DNA from: Phallus indusiatus
Lineage: Eukaryota; Basidiomycota; Agaricomycetes; Phallales; Phallaceae
NCBI GenBank assembly: GCA_027605045.1
Contig: JAQFWX010000016.1
Span: 650,551 to 714,550, forward strand
Length of the DNA: 64,000 bases
Direction: 5' to 3'
Shown in pieces: positions 23,914 to 37,178 of the stretch (position 1 is the first letter of the stretch; each line of letters starts with the position of its first letter). The notes beneath the pieces were generated by a model, which did no database searches, was not told the DNA's origin, and saw only the letters and a program-made list of their open reading frames with translations. A program made the position numbers and the translations under genes.

Positions 23914-24701
23914 ATGTCGCAATCAAGCAGCACCGGCCTGAGACGGAAATCTACAGCATCACGGAAAAACAAAAGACATAAGCCGGAAAGATGGTTGCAT
24001 TGGGAACTGGACTTCATTGAAGAGTGTTTCAATAAAACCCAGTACCCAAGCCAGTCACTACGGCATCAATGGGCACAGACATTAACGGAGATTAGACATG
24101 AACATGCCGCGTCTAGTTATGAGAGCAGCGATGAAAGTTCGGAGAAAGATTGGGTTGCACAGTAAGTACACCTTGATAAAGAAAATTGAAGATATTCACC
24201 ACATAATTAGCTATCAACGTCGTATCGCTAACTGGTTTAAAAACCGGAAGGCGAAGATTAGACGGGATGAAAGAATTATGGATCAAGATCAAGAGGAAAG
24301 TTTCCTTGCGTCTTCCGCAGAGGACAGCATGACAAACTACTCCGAGATCGCTGCCGAACGATACACGATGGACTCGGATCGCGACGAAGAGGTCGGTATT
24401 TTGTCATATCGTTCCTCATTCTTATTTATCCCCCTTTTAGGAATTCCTTGATGACTCTCCAGAGAGTGAAGAGGGTCAGTCGGCGACAGAAGAAGCAGAC
24501 AGTGATCCCATGATCCAGACAAATTATGAATCGTCTTGTGTTGTCAAAATGGAGACTGATGAAAGTTCGATAAGCGAGTTTAAGTTTTTTGAACAGCCTG
24601 TGTATCAACCGGTATCCGACAATATTCCATTTTTCGAGATTGAAGACCGGCCTCTTCTAACGTTTCCGATCTCTGCATGTCGAAATGAACATTACCCATA
24701 A
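23914..24701 (+). CDS. Homeodomain transcription factor
   Basis: Three exons (23914..24161, 24211..24391, 24441..24701) join in frame to 229 residues. A basic N-terminus (RRKSTASRKNKRHKPERW) precedes helices 1-2 of a homeodomain (LHWELDFIEECFNKTQYPS). The first intron falls inside the domain. Exon 2 opens with recognition helix 3, RRIANWFKNRKAKIRRDER, with the invariant W-F-N-R residues. The acidic C-terminal part (EFLDDSPESEEGQSATEEAD) may be an activation region. It should act in the nucleus as a DNA-binding regulator. The single small protein with no partner HD gene next to it argues against a mating-type locus, but that cannot be excluded. It interrupts the DUF6533 array. The second intron uses a GTCGGT donor. 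Confidence 0.85.
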
Positions 24702-25459
24702 CACCTTTTGATTTTTCCCTGTCATTTAATATTTTCTTCCAAATGTAATTAGTAGATAATTGAAAGAAGTCCATTTTTCGCTTGCCTTATTGTATGTGTG
24801 TATGGTATGGAACAGAAGCTGTAAAAGGGCTTTACTCTATGGAGTCATTTGTCTTGTTTGATAATGAAACCGGTACCACTTCTTTTCGCTCTCGTCCGTT
24901 TGTTGACCATACGCCTCTATTGCTTCGTTAGGCTTATCCACACGAAGGACAAAGAGCAAAGAAAAACGCTATCACAGCCCAGGAAAGCTCGCGAAACTGT
25001 GTGACGATCCGAAGATATCATTAAGAATGAAGGTGTTCGGCGTATGCGTTGAAGGATTTGAGTGACATTTCATTGTAATATCGAAACGTGCCTCTAGAGT
25101 TTAGCTACATCCTGCGTGAAGCAATCACGGATAAAGAACAAAAGAGAAAAAGGCCGGTTATGGGCGCCAAGGGGGGCCCAAACTACCACGACGAAAAAAG
25201 TACGGCAATCTCCGAAAATCATCGCGTCACTGGCAGCAATCTCCAGACTTCTCCTTCAGAGGAGTTTCGGATTGTTACAATAATCTTTATGTAAAGTCAT
25301 CAAAATAAGACACTCGCACGTGGATAATGATAATTTTTACCCAACTTCAAATTTGAGGCAAACCACGTGATATACAATCTATCTTATATTTACAATTACA
25401 ACACCCTACTACTAGAGATCAGATATCTAGGATACAGAGTCTATAGTCTACATTATTCA
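24702..25459. other. Intergenic, nothing recognised
   Basis: 3' region of the homeodomain gene and of DUF6533 copy C. Low-complexity A/T sequence lies near 25370-25450. No gene is seen. Confidence 0.5.
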
Positions 25460-27193
25460 TTAAGCACTAACGACGGCGGTTTCAGCATCACCAGAAAAAC
25501 TGGCGATGTTATCATTTTCATCATTCTCATTGCCTTCTCCTTCCAACGAGAACGAGTCTTCAAGTTCAGGAGATCCCATTTCAATGAGGAGAGATTGATG
25601 CGCATCACGGAGTATTGTTGGTAGTCGGAAAATTGACATTGTTGTATTAACGGTTTCGTTCGCTGTGGGATTACGTCGGCGAAGCTCCAGCGTAAAATCA
25701 CTGACTAAGATGGCTGAAAGACTTGAGAAAGGAAAGAAGGTTTGGCATGGAGTCGTGTTCTGTTGAAGAACTGATCTCACCAATTTTCCAAGACGTTTAG
25801 AACATCTGTCACTACCATGGTCGAGTTCTAATTAAGTTTCAGCCACAATTTAGAAACTGAGAGCACATGCAAGTATGGAAATGAGGAAATGTTTACGCGA
25901 TCGATCTAAATAACGATGGTAAAATGAAGGTATTGTCATATTCAACGCTAAGGACATACTAGGACGAAAACTCCAACAGATACTGAGGTGGAAATTACAA
26001 AACTTGCGGAGAGCATGAAACGACCCGTAAGACGCGGATGTATAAATAAATGCCTACCAAGTCCTTAGTACGCCTAAAAATATCTCGTCTGCCGGGGACT
26101 TTTACTTAGGCTTTTGAATCACATACTTTGTCTGAGCAGTATAGAAACCAGGTTGCTCGGACTCTTGAGGCCGACCCCCGCGCTGAGCTTCCACATTCCG
26201 CAAATCTCCCACATACATACACCAAATACGACGAGATCAATGAAAATAACGGATAAATCTTGCAGAAAAGTTGCCAAGGATTGTTCAGCTGGACACGCAT
26301 CAGTAAGTATAACTTTAATCAAGCTAATGATTCCATACCAAGCAATGTAGAACTATTAACGAACAAATGTTGAAGTTTTGAATGATCCATTTAAAAGATA
26401 TTCTTACTTCATAGCGCAAGGACTAAACGGTGTTATACCTGGAAAAATAGTAAGAAACCACTTCTTGGAGGGAAACTAAACAATTTACTTATAGCAGATA
26501 AGCCCAATCCTGCAGCAAAACCGATGGCCAGAATTCCGACCACGATTTTATTCCCTTTGCATAGCGAGTACGCTCGAGCAATCAATAAGCCTAAGATGAT
26601 ATGTTTACTACAGAAGATGATCATAATATAAAATAATCTACCTTGTACGCCAGTATAAAATAAGATATAACCAGCGAATTGTAGATTGTTAAGGACATTG
26701 CAAAGCCTTATGGTTGTTTAGCTTTGATTTAGGAAGATTAATAATCTAGGATGGTACCTCTTTGACTACTGAAATCAGTACTAGCGAATTTTATGAAAAG
26801 AAGTTCATGCTAACTATTGACGGTACCAGATTGTATCCAACCACAAGCCCTTGCTGAATCAACGATCCGTATCTCGTGAAAAGATATAGCCAAGTGGGAA
26901 GACTAAATCGTCTCGACCATATGTATTTCACCTCGTCCGGAAGTGTTAGGATGGTAGCATATATGAGAAGGACTATTTTTCTTTCATCAGAAGAGGCAGT
27001 TTTCATGGAGATGATTAACTTACCAAGAGAACTTCTGCCGACCAATTTAATTATGTATCTGGCATCAATGAAATGAGTTTTGCAGATCCTCTTTCGATAA
27101 TAGAAAGAAAGAAATAGCATACGCCTCATAAGCTTCTTGAATAATAGCGTCTATTGTTTCAGCAGCTAGGCGGTTGTTCAGCGTGCTGTTCAT
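25460..27193 (-). CDS. DUF6533-type seven-helix membrane protein (copy C)
   Basis: Starts at ATG 27193 (MNSTLNNRLAAETIDAIIQ, then EAYEA and a GTATGC donor). The signature exon reads YATILTLPDEVKYIWSRRFS and LPTWLYLFTRYGSLIQQG (about 26840-26960). Later exons give LGLLIARAYSLCKGNKIVVG, IFIDLVVFGVCMWEICGMWK and SPSNLVSILLRQS, then the last exon VSDFTLELRRRNPTANETVN to HQSLLIEMGSPE and an acidic tail ending ETAVVSA at 25460. Same exon plan as copies B, D and E. Membrane location is inferred from the helices. Function unknown. Confidence 0.82.
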
Positions 27194-28629
27194 CTGAAGC
27201 CTCGAAGATAGCAGTAATGGTATAAAATACTTGGGGGGTATTTTGAGCTGGTTGTCCACTCTGGAGTTGAACTTCCGAATTGAGTTTTTTTTTAAATAAA
27301 CCTCACCTTTGAGTGACGCGCTTATTGAAACCTATGCTCTATGGTTACAAAAAAAACAAGGAGAACTCCATTGACTTGAAAGGTAAGATGAACGTGCAGT
27401 GTAACGTGTAGCTGTCTCCGGTTGAAGATGTTCCATCACGATCCAGTTCGTTTAGAAAACGCATGTCTGGTTTTGTACCTAATGGTGCGTTAATTATGAC
27501 GGATAAGCATAGCTTCATACGGCATCTGCTATGAGTGTGCTCGGCGTGAGAGTTTTGGGTCCAATTTGTTAGTAGGTATAGCCATAGTCTACGAATACTC
27601 GTGCGAGAAATTCTCTCGCTATGAAGGTGTGAGGATTCTGGACGGAACAGCACGGGGCCGTCGGAGTAGCGCGCGTCAACAGATACTGTATCCTGCTGTA
27701 TCGCATTTTTAGGATTGAAAAAACAGTTTTTTTTGATCGGGAGCCTGTTTCTACATCCAGATAGGCATTTTCGAGGCCGATGGTACCGGGATTAAGATTT
27801 ACTGGTGTCTTCGATATCTTCAGGACCATGACAGCTGACACGAAATGGAAAAAAAAAGAAGACAGACTGAATAGATGATAATGGTCATCGTGATTGATTG
27901 GAAATCGCTGATAATAGACGCCGCATCAAAGCTACGGAGCTTCAGCCAATCAAGAGAATGGGCATTGACCAAAAATATGTCGATACAATCTTGTTATGAG
28001 CACCAAAGCGGCTGAGCAGCGAGATACAGCTAAGTACCAATCTGTTTGGCGAAATGACTCGGAAAGACTGAGCGATATAGATATTGCAAAAATGCGACGT
28101 CGTGTGACCAGCGATGTTGATGCTTTTTCGAAAAACAGATGCGCATGTCGTCATAACCAGGTCCAGCTAGTTCCCAGGGTCGGAATGGGGAGTTAAAAGC
28201 CCATAATGAGAACGGGGAGCCAAGTAGTATGGACATAGGGATACTATGGGTAACAAGAGGTTCTCGTAACATTTGGGTCACCATATATTAACGATATCAT
28301 GAATCTTGATGTCAATGGAACAATGGCCGCGGGTTATAATCAAACCTTGTCATCTTTTCCGAACAGTCGTATCAAGGATCAGGCAGTATTCAGCCGATGT
28401 TTGCAGACGATTTGGAGAGAGAGAAAGCAATTGACCACAACACCGCAATCGTAAACAAGCACAAACAATCGCTATTATTGCTGAGCTTCAATTTTTTCGC
28501 AGTTCTGGCACCGCGACTTAATCGCTACATGTAGATGTCAAAAAAATCTTTGGAAAATAAACTGCGACTACTGAGCAGAGATGAACTAGTCTGAGTAGTC
28601 CATATCTATCGTTATGTTTCCACTTCAGG
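27194..28629. other. Intergenic, unassigned frames
   Basis: Two adjoining minus-strand frames at 27345-27653 and 27569-27841 (the latter starting MSAVMVLKISKTPVNLNPG) could be parts of one small spliced gene, but no domain is recognised. A plus-strand frame at 27996-28196 is probably chance. Nothing else is seen. Confidence 0.35.
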
Positions 28630-30374
28630 TCAGCATGCATCGTTGCCTGTGGATGCGTGAACACCTTCTGATTCAGCAATCTCCGCAGGCTCGACAGGCT
28701 CTTCATCATCATTTCTTTCGTGTTGTACATTGACATTTTCCGGAGGAGTTCCCATTTCTACAAGAACTGATTGGTGGACGTGTTGGAGAGCGCTTCTGAA
28801 GCTAAGGGACGGCAATGAGACGTTGTTGATTTGAATGGCTGTGGAATTGCATTGACGAAGTTCCAACGTGAAATCGGCAATCAAGATGGTCGAGAGACTG
28901 GGAGAGGATAATGTGAGGCACAGTGGTAAAGAAGGTTTTTGATGTCAACCAAGCTACTCACCTGTTTTGTGCGAGGCCTGCAATATTCACCACAATTGTT
29001 TCCGGATTCTGATGGGTCTTAGTGGTGCGATATTATTATAGAAAGAGAGTGGAAGAATATACTCTATAAATCTTGATATATAGCTATAAGTGAGCGTTTT
29101 CAATAGGTGACATGTGAACTTACTAGCCAAATAACCGTCGAAGATGTCGTTATAAAAACCACGAAGCTTGCAGAGTCGCATAGAGCGTCAAATGATTTCT
29201 GCTTAATTATAGATATACGCTCACCAAAACCTTAGAACGCCTTAGGAGTTTGTTAATCAGGTCCCATGGGAAAGCTTCATATGACGTACTTTGTTTCATG
29301 AGCATGGAAACCAAGTCGCCCGGATGCGAAATGCCGACTTCCCGCTTTAGTTTCCAGGCCCCCCAAATTTCCCGCATGCAAATCCCGAACACGACGAAAT
29401 CAGTGAAAATGACGAAGAAAGATTGCATAAAAATCGCAATGGTTATAATGGCTAAGCGCTGTGAATGAATTGTATCTTAAACTGATTGTCTTGAACCGTA
29501 CCGGGTACTGTCGAGGCAGAGCTACGCATAGAGATAAAAATTGAACATTTGAACAAAAAAACAACAACATGTCTCACTTTGCAGTACAGGGGTCGAATGG
29601 TATCACACCTTGAGAATTCGATAAGCCATCATGTGTCTTTCTTGAAGCAAACAAACCTTACTGAGTAAAAATGTACCCAGTCCTGAAACAAAACCGAAGG
29701 CTAGAACTCCAGAAAATAATTTATTCCCATTGCAAAGAGAATATGCGCGGGCAATTAATAGACCTAAAATGCTTTGGGGATTCTCATAAGGTGAAATTAA
29801 TCAGGCTAAGACCTACCCTGACCGCCGATATACGATAATGCATCAAAAACCGACTGTATATCACTGAAAACAATACAAGACCTATCAACCTCTCAGTGTT
29901 AAAGGTTAAGATTCAAGCATTTATCTTCGTTGCACCTTATTGACTGAGAAGAGTTAGAAGTTCGAGGCGTCACGAAGGTTTAACTTACCGTTGACGGTAT
30001 CCAATTACTCCCTAGCGTGATCGCTAGCTGAATTATTGACGTATATCTAGTGAGAATATACAGTATACTAGGGAGGTTAAATCTCTTTTCCCATATATGC
30101 TCAATTTCCTGCGATAACCGTAACACGGTAGCATATGAAAGGAGGGCTAACCGTTGACAATCCCGGTTAAGAATGATGTCAATTTAAAAATGGATAATAA
30201 ACTCACTGCCGACACTGATATTCACTAGGATAACGACATATCTAAAGCGGTAGAACTTGAATATATGGCGTTGGTATATAAAGGGTTCACTCACAACTCG
30301 TATGCCTCCTGAATAAAAATGTCCACCGTAGATGCATTGGCAGATGTTACGTTGTTGTTTATTGTGTTGTTCAT
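28630..30374 (-). CDS. DUF6533-type seven-helix membrane protein (copy D)
   Basis: Starts at ATG 30374 (MNNTINNNVTSANASTVDIF, then IQEAYEL and a GTGAGTG donor). The signature exon near 30010-30150 reads YATVLRLSQEIEHIWEKRFN and LPSILYILTRYTSIIQL. Later exons give LLIARAYSLCNGNKLFSGVL, FTDFVVFGICMREIWGAWKL with SHPGDLVSMLMKQS, and last exon IADFTLELRQCNSTAIQINN to HQSVLVEMGTPPENV with an acidic tail ending STGNDAC. The conserved exon order and intact frames argue that it is functional. Role unknown. Confidence 0.82.
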
Positions 30375-31795
30375 TTTACCTGGTACAAGCTTGAGTTTGT
30401 GAGCTAGAGCTGTCAACTGAGGATTTACTAAATTCCCCGTTCAACTGTCCCTCTTTAATCTTGTTTAAGCTGCAGCACATCACAACGGAGAACCAAGGGG
30501 CATAAACCTTAAAGATTAGAACTTGATGAATATATGAGTGTACCTTTGACAAAATACCCCATTCATTTTCATGTCTTCTGTTTTCATTTTTGTAACCGTT
30601 CCGATTAATTCATTATCATAGATGATGGTGATCTTCATTGTAAAATCATATATCAACATCTTTCCTCTCTCGCAGCTAGAAGATGATCCTGCAAATCTAT
30701 AGAGCCCGTCACCTATGTGACCATCGGCTGCTAGAGAATCTTTGAGCAGAAAGAACCTAGCAGAATGAATATAATTGAATCAATTGTGGTTCTTAGTTTG
30801 ATACCATGATCTCCAGGCAATTCAGCGAAACAAGTGCGTTTTCAATTGTCGTCATTGCATGTGCCAGCCGTGCCTATCATCTATCATCGTTTCAAACGCT
30901 CTTGCATGACAGCGGCAACGTAAACAACAGATTACGAATTGAACGCGAGAGATGAATGCTTAAAAAAGAAAAAAGGGACAAAGACAAGACAATATACTCG
31001 CATGACATTAAAAACATAAAATGAAGTGTGAAACTTTGAATGAGTGGATATTCGACCGCAAAAATGTCGCCGCCGTGCTAGAGGAAAGGGTGTCATGATC
31101 CATTTCGCTGAACATTATCATCTTGTTGAAAAAACTGGAAGCACCCTTTTTTCTCTTTTCAACTGCAGACGTGGTGACATATGAGATCCAGTCAAAATCA
31201 TGAACTCTAAATGAAGGTAAACCAATCAGAAACGCACCACATACACAGTTGTAACACAACTCCATCATCCCCATTGCCATCCCCTGTAGGTTGTTACAGT
31301 TCCATATGGCCATCTCCTGTTTCCGATCATGATCCATGAATTGTAATAGAGCACCGCGTCCTCGCAAAAACATTCGGTTCGCCCTGGACGTGATGCATGA
31401 TGGATGGCAAAGATGTTCAGATTTTTTTTTTTGAAACTCCGCTGAAGAGGACCTTTTCTCACGCAAACAATACCTGTAAACTAACTAACTTATGTTTGTC
31501 CTTCCTTTTTGTTGACAGGACATTCATTAAAGCAAATCCCAGCACGTTTATAACGCTTGCACAGTTGCCTTCGCCGGACAGGACTTTAGGATGACTCAAA
31601 ACCATTGCTATTGGGACCTGTACTGTGTGACACCTAGGCCACCCTTTCAAACACGACGGACTCTAATCATAGATTGGCTCTGTTGATTCAAGCAGAAAGA
31701 CTGACATGGTTAAATATAAGTAAAAAAAAAAGAATCTCTATTATCAATGCTTGCTAGCAGGGTACATTTCCTTCCTTGATTAAGAGCATCGCACA
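30375..31795. other. Intergenic, unassigned frames
   Basis: A 152-codon minus-strand frame at 31008-31466 (starting MREKRSSSAEFQKKKSEHL) has cysteines and no known domain. It could be an exon of an unrecognised gene or chance. No other evidence of genes between copies D and E. Confidence 0.35.
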
Positions 31796-33546
31796 TTATA
31801 CATGCACACTTGCACTTTGCTGGTAAGAGTCGGAAGATTGGCAGTCAGAACTGCTAACGCATTTGTCTTCCATCTCCAGATCTCCAGGAGTCCGCATTTC
31901 AACAAGAAAGGATTGATGGATGTGTTGGAGAAGATTGCGGAATCGGAATGCCGGTACCTCTACGTTGATAATTTCTATCGATGAGAAATTGCGCAGGCGA
32001 AGATCCAGGGTGAAATCAGCAACTAGAATAGCGGAGAGCCTGTTCATCAATGAAATTCAAGAACGAAAGGATATTGATATAAGGCTTTTTTGAACAACGT
32101 AAACGACTTACGAGTTTTGTAAGATGTTCCCGATGTCCAGTGCAAATAACGATAGTTTTGAGTTCTAGTATAAATTTGGTTTGGTCACTAAGAAGGAAGG
32201 ATTGCAGGACTCACACGGGCAATCTTTGTAAAGACAATGAGCGCGAAGCAATACGTTTATTTGGTTCTCAGCACTTACGACGGCAAAGACTGCAAGGAAT
32301 GTGGAGGTAGAAACCACGAAGCTGATGTGCATCAGACGATCCTGAGATGAACAATCTTCATGCTTATAGTGAATACCAATGCTTACCCAGATCTCAATAT
32401 ACCTAACGGCGATCTTTAGATCCGTTAATTTTAAAGCTCACAAGTACGTACTTTGCCTAAAAATGATGGATATCAGATTGCTTGGACTCTGGATACCAAA
32501 TCTCCATACACTCCAGACTTTCCGCATGCAGATCCCAAATACGACGAGATCAGTAAGGACAACGAAGAAATTTTGCAAAAAGGAAGCTAGAGTCTGTAAA
32601 ACTAAATATGTATCTTCAGCGGAGGGATTTCTCGAAATATCAATATCCATTCAAATCATACCGGTCAATGCGGTGCTGTGAAATAGAAAAAAAAACAGTT
32701 CGAGACATCCGAGAGAAATAAAAATGCGTATTACTTTGTTGCACAAAGACTGAATGGTACTAGACCTGGAGAACAATACAAGTAAGATTTCTATGCTCGT
32801 CATTCTGGAGAAGTCAAACTTCTTAACTAATCACGGAAAGAATTAATCCTAAAGCAAAGCCGACGGCCAAAACCACAGCTAAAATTCTGTTTCCACTGCA
32901 CAAAGAATACGCTCGAGCAATCAGTAGTCCTAAATATAGCTATGTTTAATTCAATATGTAAGGAAATGAAAAGGGCGCCCACCTTGAGTACCAGTGAACG
33001 ACACTGCAAACCAAAACAGTTGCATGTAATTGATGATATCACAAGACCTTTTCAAATTACTTCTTTAATTTTTGATCCACTTGTTTTTATAATTAGACCT
33101 TACATCATTGACTATGCGAATCAGCATTCCGTTACTGGCACTGAATGACATTAGAAGATCTGACTTACGATTGATGGCACCAGGGTGTATGCAACCACAT
33201 GAGCCTGTTGAACCAACGAACCATATCTAGTGAAAAAATAAAGCCAGGTGGGAAGATTAAATTGCTTTGGCCATATATACTCCCTTTCCTCTGGTAGTTT
33301 TAAGACGGTGGTGTACAAAAGCAAGGCTTTTTTCGTAGGCCTTTTGTCAAAAGGTTATTCGTAGCGTGATAAGAACAGCTCACCAAATGCGCTATTGATG
33401 ACCAAAGTATTGATGTAACTGAGAAAAAGGGAAATAAATGACTTGAGGTGAAGCAAAACTTGATGGAAAACATACCTTTCATAGGCATTCTGGATAAGAA
33501 TTTTTTTTGTTTCAGCGTTTACATCGTCGAACGACATATATTGCAT
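31796..33546 (-). CDS. DUF6533-type seven-helix membrane protein (copy E)
   Basis: Starts at ATG 33546 (MQYMSFDDVNAETKKILIQN, then AYER and a GTATG donor). The signature exon near 33180-33330 reads LLLYTTVLKLPEEREYIWPK and FNLPTWLYFFTRYGSLVQQ. Later exons carry LLIARAYSLCSGNRILAVVL, VVLTDLVVFGICMRKVWSVW with QSPSNLISIIFRQS, and last exon VADFTLDLRLRNFSSIEIIN to HQSFLVEMRTPGDLEMED. The loop after WSVW is several residues shorter than in the other copies (RFGIQ instead of KLRREVGIR). Its N-terminus also diverges most, so it is the most changed member of the minus-strand array. Confidence 0.78.
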
Positions 33547-33739
33547 CTGGGAGTACCCAGTGGTAGCCTGGTCTCGAGGGAAAAAATTGCGAGATTATTA
33601 TCAACCTGGAAAAACGAGTCAATATTTGAAGCTTTCAAATTTGGTCTTCATAGGCTGTGTTATACCAGTGCATAAGTCTTGGAAACATATCAGCCAAGTG
33701 GTAGGATGGATTAAAACCCCTCGGCGATCTTGGGATCTA

Positions 33740-33823
33740 ATCCATTGGACCATTAATTGCAAAATGCGCGTAACGTTGCTCTGGGCATCTCCGAATGGAG
33801 TCGTTAATTATAATGTTATTCAT
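33740..33823 (-). pseudogene. DUF6533 N-terminal relic
   Basis: The minus strand from ATG 33823 reads MNNIIINDSIRRCPEQRYAH, a start like MNNTINNN of copy D, but it hits a stop soon after and no signature exon lies downstream. It is likely the head of a lost array member. Confidence 0.35.
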
Positions 33824-33849
33824 GGTTTCAGCGTTCGTTTCTTTTGATT

Positions 33850-35873
33850 TATTATTCAATCAACAAACAAAGGGCATCCACTGTGATCCTGGCAATTAAA
33901 TTTGTGTGATTGTCGGATGACGGACCACTAACCCACGGTCAGAAAAAGAATGATTTCTGGATATGATTGTAATACGAGCACGCACCTCAAGGCCTTCTAG
34001 TTTTTCATCAGGTGTCGAGTGCCAGCGGTTTGATACGCTTTTCAAGTAAGCATGAAAGGAGCCAAACGGCGACTTTATGATTTGTTAACGAATTCCATAT
34101 TAACCAGTCCGTTGCCGGATGTGATGCCTTGAAAACAGGAAGACAAGAAGGATATGCGGGTTTAGCCCGAGCCGCTTCGGTTTCCAGACAAAACTTGGGT
34201 TCGCGTGGTTCGCATCAGTGTCGATAGGGATCTAAAAATGTATTGGACGACGTATTTTTCGTGTGGAATTAAAGTTTTGATCCATGGGGGAAAGGTGTCC
34301 GAATTCTTTCACGTAGAAAGGGATTTATCCCTGTTTATAGTATAAATGAATGCAAGGCTGACAACTCGCAATTATACTAGCAGCGAGATGATCTGAGATC
34401 TAGTACGTACATGTAACGTCGATAGTCGACGGACTTGGTTCAATTCGGACGAGCAAGACTGATATGCATGCCATATTGGGAGAACATGCTGTTTTGCTAT
34501 GTTCTTTGCCTGGCACGAGTACGCATTCGGGGATATGTATATGTAACTCCACCATTTATCTTGCTATGTACTTGATTGCGCTTAAACATTAAGGGGAAGC
34601 TGGGCGGTGCATGCGAAATGAATCAACCCGGCCTCAAATAAACATGCGACCGCGTGTCAAGCTGGACCCAGGCTCCATATGGCATCCAGAAAATCATGAA
34701 GTAAATGAGCCTGCGAGTTTTTTTTTTCAAAATCCAAGGGAACTTCTTTTATTGAGCTAACTTTGATCAAATTGTGGGAGGGCGTAATCGTGGTCGGTCG
34801 ATCCGTGGAAGGTCTAGGACCCACTGTTCAGTTGTTCCTACTGCCTCGTTGCAGAAAGATACCGGCATAGACAAGCCTGGTATAGCGTATGTATACGTAA
34901 TTCTGTTTCCTTATAACAAATGAGTTCTTCTTTGAGGGCACGGTGCACTCTTCTTCTGCCGGCATTACTCGCTCAGGCCAGCTCAGGCCCTCTTTTCAAC
35001 AATTCTAGAACTTCTTCTTCATGAGCTTCATGAGTCATTCACTTCGCCAATCGACAAGCGAACGAGTACCGACGCGCGATCAAGTTATCCCTGTGAGATA
35101 AAAGCTAAGCAGTGTACATAGATAGATATAGGGCGCAAACCCGAATATTCTCTGCGTTATCATGCATCAAGATCATAATTGATAATTAATATAATAAAGA
35201 CCACCCTTCAAAAACACCACACACACAAAAAGGACTTTCATTTTACCTGCGCTTCGCATGCATGCTACAGTTATTATTACTATTATCATTATAGATCTGA
35301 CCGAATATGTAATGATACGCAACCAGAAAAACAAAAGAAATTGCACGCACAATACACGTTATATATAACAATCAATTTGGGGGGGAATGAGTTGGCAGGG
35401 GTGGTTAAGCGCCGGACTGTCGGAGGAACAAAAGAGCGCAAGGTGTTTCTCTTTGTGCTGTTACGGTGAGCACAACAAAAACCACAAAGACTCATCCCGT
35501 TCCCGGGTCTGGTTTTTGTCTTTTCTTTTCATCGTTTCTTTCTTTCCTTTTGGCTGTTCAAAGTATTCACATTGCTCAGCCTTTTTTTCTTCCTTTTCTT
35601 TCCTCTTTTCTCTTGTGCTTTTGCTTGCTTGCGTTATACTTTTCACACTTTCACATTCAAACGCAAACGTTGCTCCAATTTCTTTCTTCCATTATTCTCT
35701 GCTGAATATAGCTGTACCCTTTCCATATCTCACGAAACTTGCTACGACATTTCCCTCACGAATCTACCACCAAATTATTCCATAAGGGAAGGGATACCCA
35801 CACGCACCTCAGCATCGACACAACGACGACGAACGACCATTATACATAGTCCGACGAGAGAAATTATACCGAA
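33850..35873. other. Intergenic and bHLH upstream region
   Basis: No gene is recognised between 33.85 and 35.1 kb. From about 35480 to 35770 the plus strand is rich in C/T tracts, typical of basidiomycete promoters and 5' leaders. Open frames there (for example 35387-35785) are pyrimidine-rich and probably not translated as separate proteins. Confidence 0.45.
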
Positions 35874-37178
35874 ATGGATCACGACGCAACTGACCCAACT
35901 CTTTCTGGTACTCAATACACCTTCTACACTTCAGATGACGGCTATGCGACCCTTCCGTACGCTCCGACCACTGCCCATTTGGCCTATCATCACCATCATC
36001 TCCAGGGCACTCAGCCCCGTAAGCTCTAAAATCCACATCACTGCAGTGCTTTATCAAATCATTCTGACAACCTTTTACCATTTTCTCAAAAAGATGATCT
36101 AATGCAAATTCGCCCAATGAGCATGTTACAACACAATCAGACCTTCCAGTTCACAAGCTCGCCCACCCGTCTCGCAGCCGGTCTTCAGCTCCCACCCTCT
36201 CCGTCTCCCGCCAATTCCATTACAAACACCTCATTATATGATCACCCGATATCTCCGCCAGTGTCAGGCTCGGATGTGTCAACAGACAGCCAAACGCCGT
36301 ATCACACTACCCACTCCATCCACGCCACCACCCATGGCCACGGTCACAGCCACACCACCCACCACGCTCACTCTTATTCTCGCGAAAGCAGCAGCGGAGC
36401 AGGCTCACCTCCAGCTCGCCGTGCTCATACCCACAGGTATCACCCCGCCGCTGCTCCAGTGGGTGGTGGAAGACGGCCTCGTCGACGCAGTTCCACGAAC
36501 GACGAACAAGACCTCTCAGATGACGGTGAACAAGACCACGATCCTATCAGCCCGCAAAGTACTGGTAACGGTGCAGGCAATGGCAGTAGCGTTGGCAGTC
36601 TTTCAGGCCAAGCTCTCGCTGAATCTCTCGCCAACTCTCGCAAAGAAGCGACACGCAAGCAACGCATCGAGGCTGAACAGCGCCGGCGAGATGAGCTCCG
36701 CGAGGGTTATGCTAGACTCAAAAACGTCCTCCCGCCATCTAATCAAAAAAGCAGCAAAGTGTCCCTTCTCGAGCGCGCGACGAACTATATCGCGAATATC
36801 GACCAGTCGAATAAGATTTTGCATGCGAGGATGGCGGCGCTTGAAGCTGAAGTGGCGAGACTGAGGGAGATTAACGAGCGGCTTTCTTTGATGGTTGCGA
36901 ATCATACAGGACAGATGCCTACGGAGCTTGATCTTGGTCTTCCGCCCTCTCAAGGATTCGATCATGACGGTAGCGGTTTGCATCATATGGATGACGGTGG
37001 TCCACGTCCCTTGTCGCCACCTCCGGAAGTACACGTGCCTACTACTCCTTCTGGTCAGTCTCAAATTCAGGATCAGTCTGTAGCTATTGTACCCCAGCCG
37101 CCTCCACCACTAGCGATGTACCACCATGCGAACGATTCGACTGCAAGCGCTTCGCAGGCCTCGGGGAGCGAGTACTGA
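35874..37178 (+). CDS. bHLH-leucine zipper transcription factor
   Basis: Two exons (35874..36018 and 36094..37178) join in frame to 409 residues, starting MDHDATDPTLSGTQYTFY. The N-terminal half is low-complexity, with His/Ser/Pro-rich stretches (HATTHGHGHSHTTHHAHS). The DNA-binding region reads RKQRIEAEQRRRDELREGYA, a loop with LPPSNQKSSKVSLLERATNY for helix 2, then a leucine-zipper-like ILHARMAALEAEVARLREIN. The basic region keeps the E-box-contacting Glu and Arg pair, but the position usually held by His is Arg. It is a nuclear regulator of E-box-type sites by family. Target genes are unknown. The tail is proline-rich. The frame is clean. Confidence 0.92.

Noticed and set aside
31008..31466. 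Minus-strand 152-codon frame as a gene
   Set aside because: No domain, no splice partners and ordinary composition; kept only as an unassigned frame.
21043..33546. Pheromone receptors (STE3 type) of a B mating locus
   Set aside because: The conserved motifs are those of the DUF6533 family, and no CaaX pheromone precursor genes were seen nearby.
35385..35460. tRNA-like phrase GTGGTTAAGCGCCGGACTGTC
   Set aside because: It resembles a D-arm and anticodon arm, but no TTCGA-type T-arm, acceptor pairing or proper spacing follows.
35387..36102. Separate genes in the bHLH upstream region
   Set aside because: Pyrimidine-tract frames with no domain; the real first exon (35874-36018) explains the coding part.
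36238..36864. Plus-strand 208-codon frame inside the bHLH gene
   Set aside because: Out-of-frame reading of the bHLH coding exon; composition is the shifted image of the real frame.
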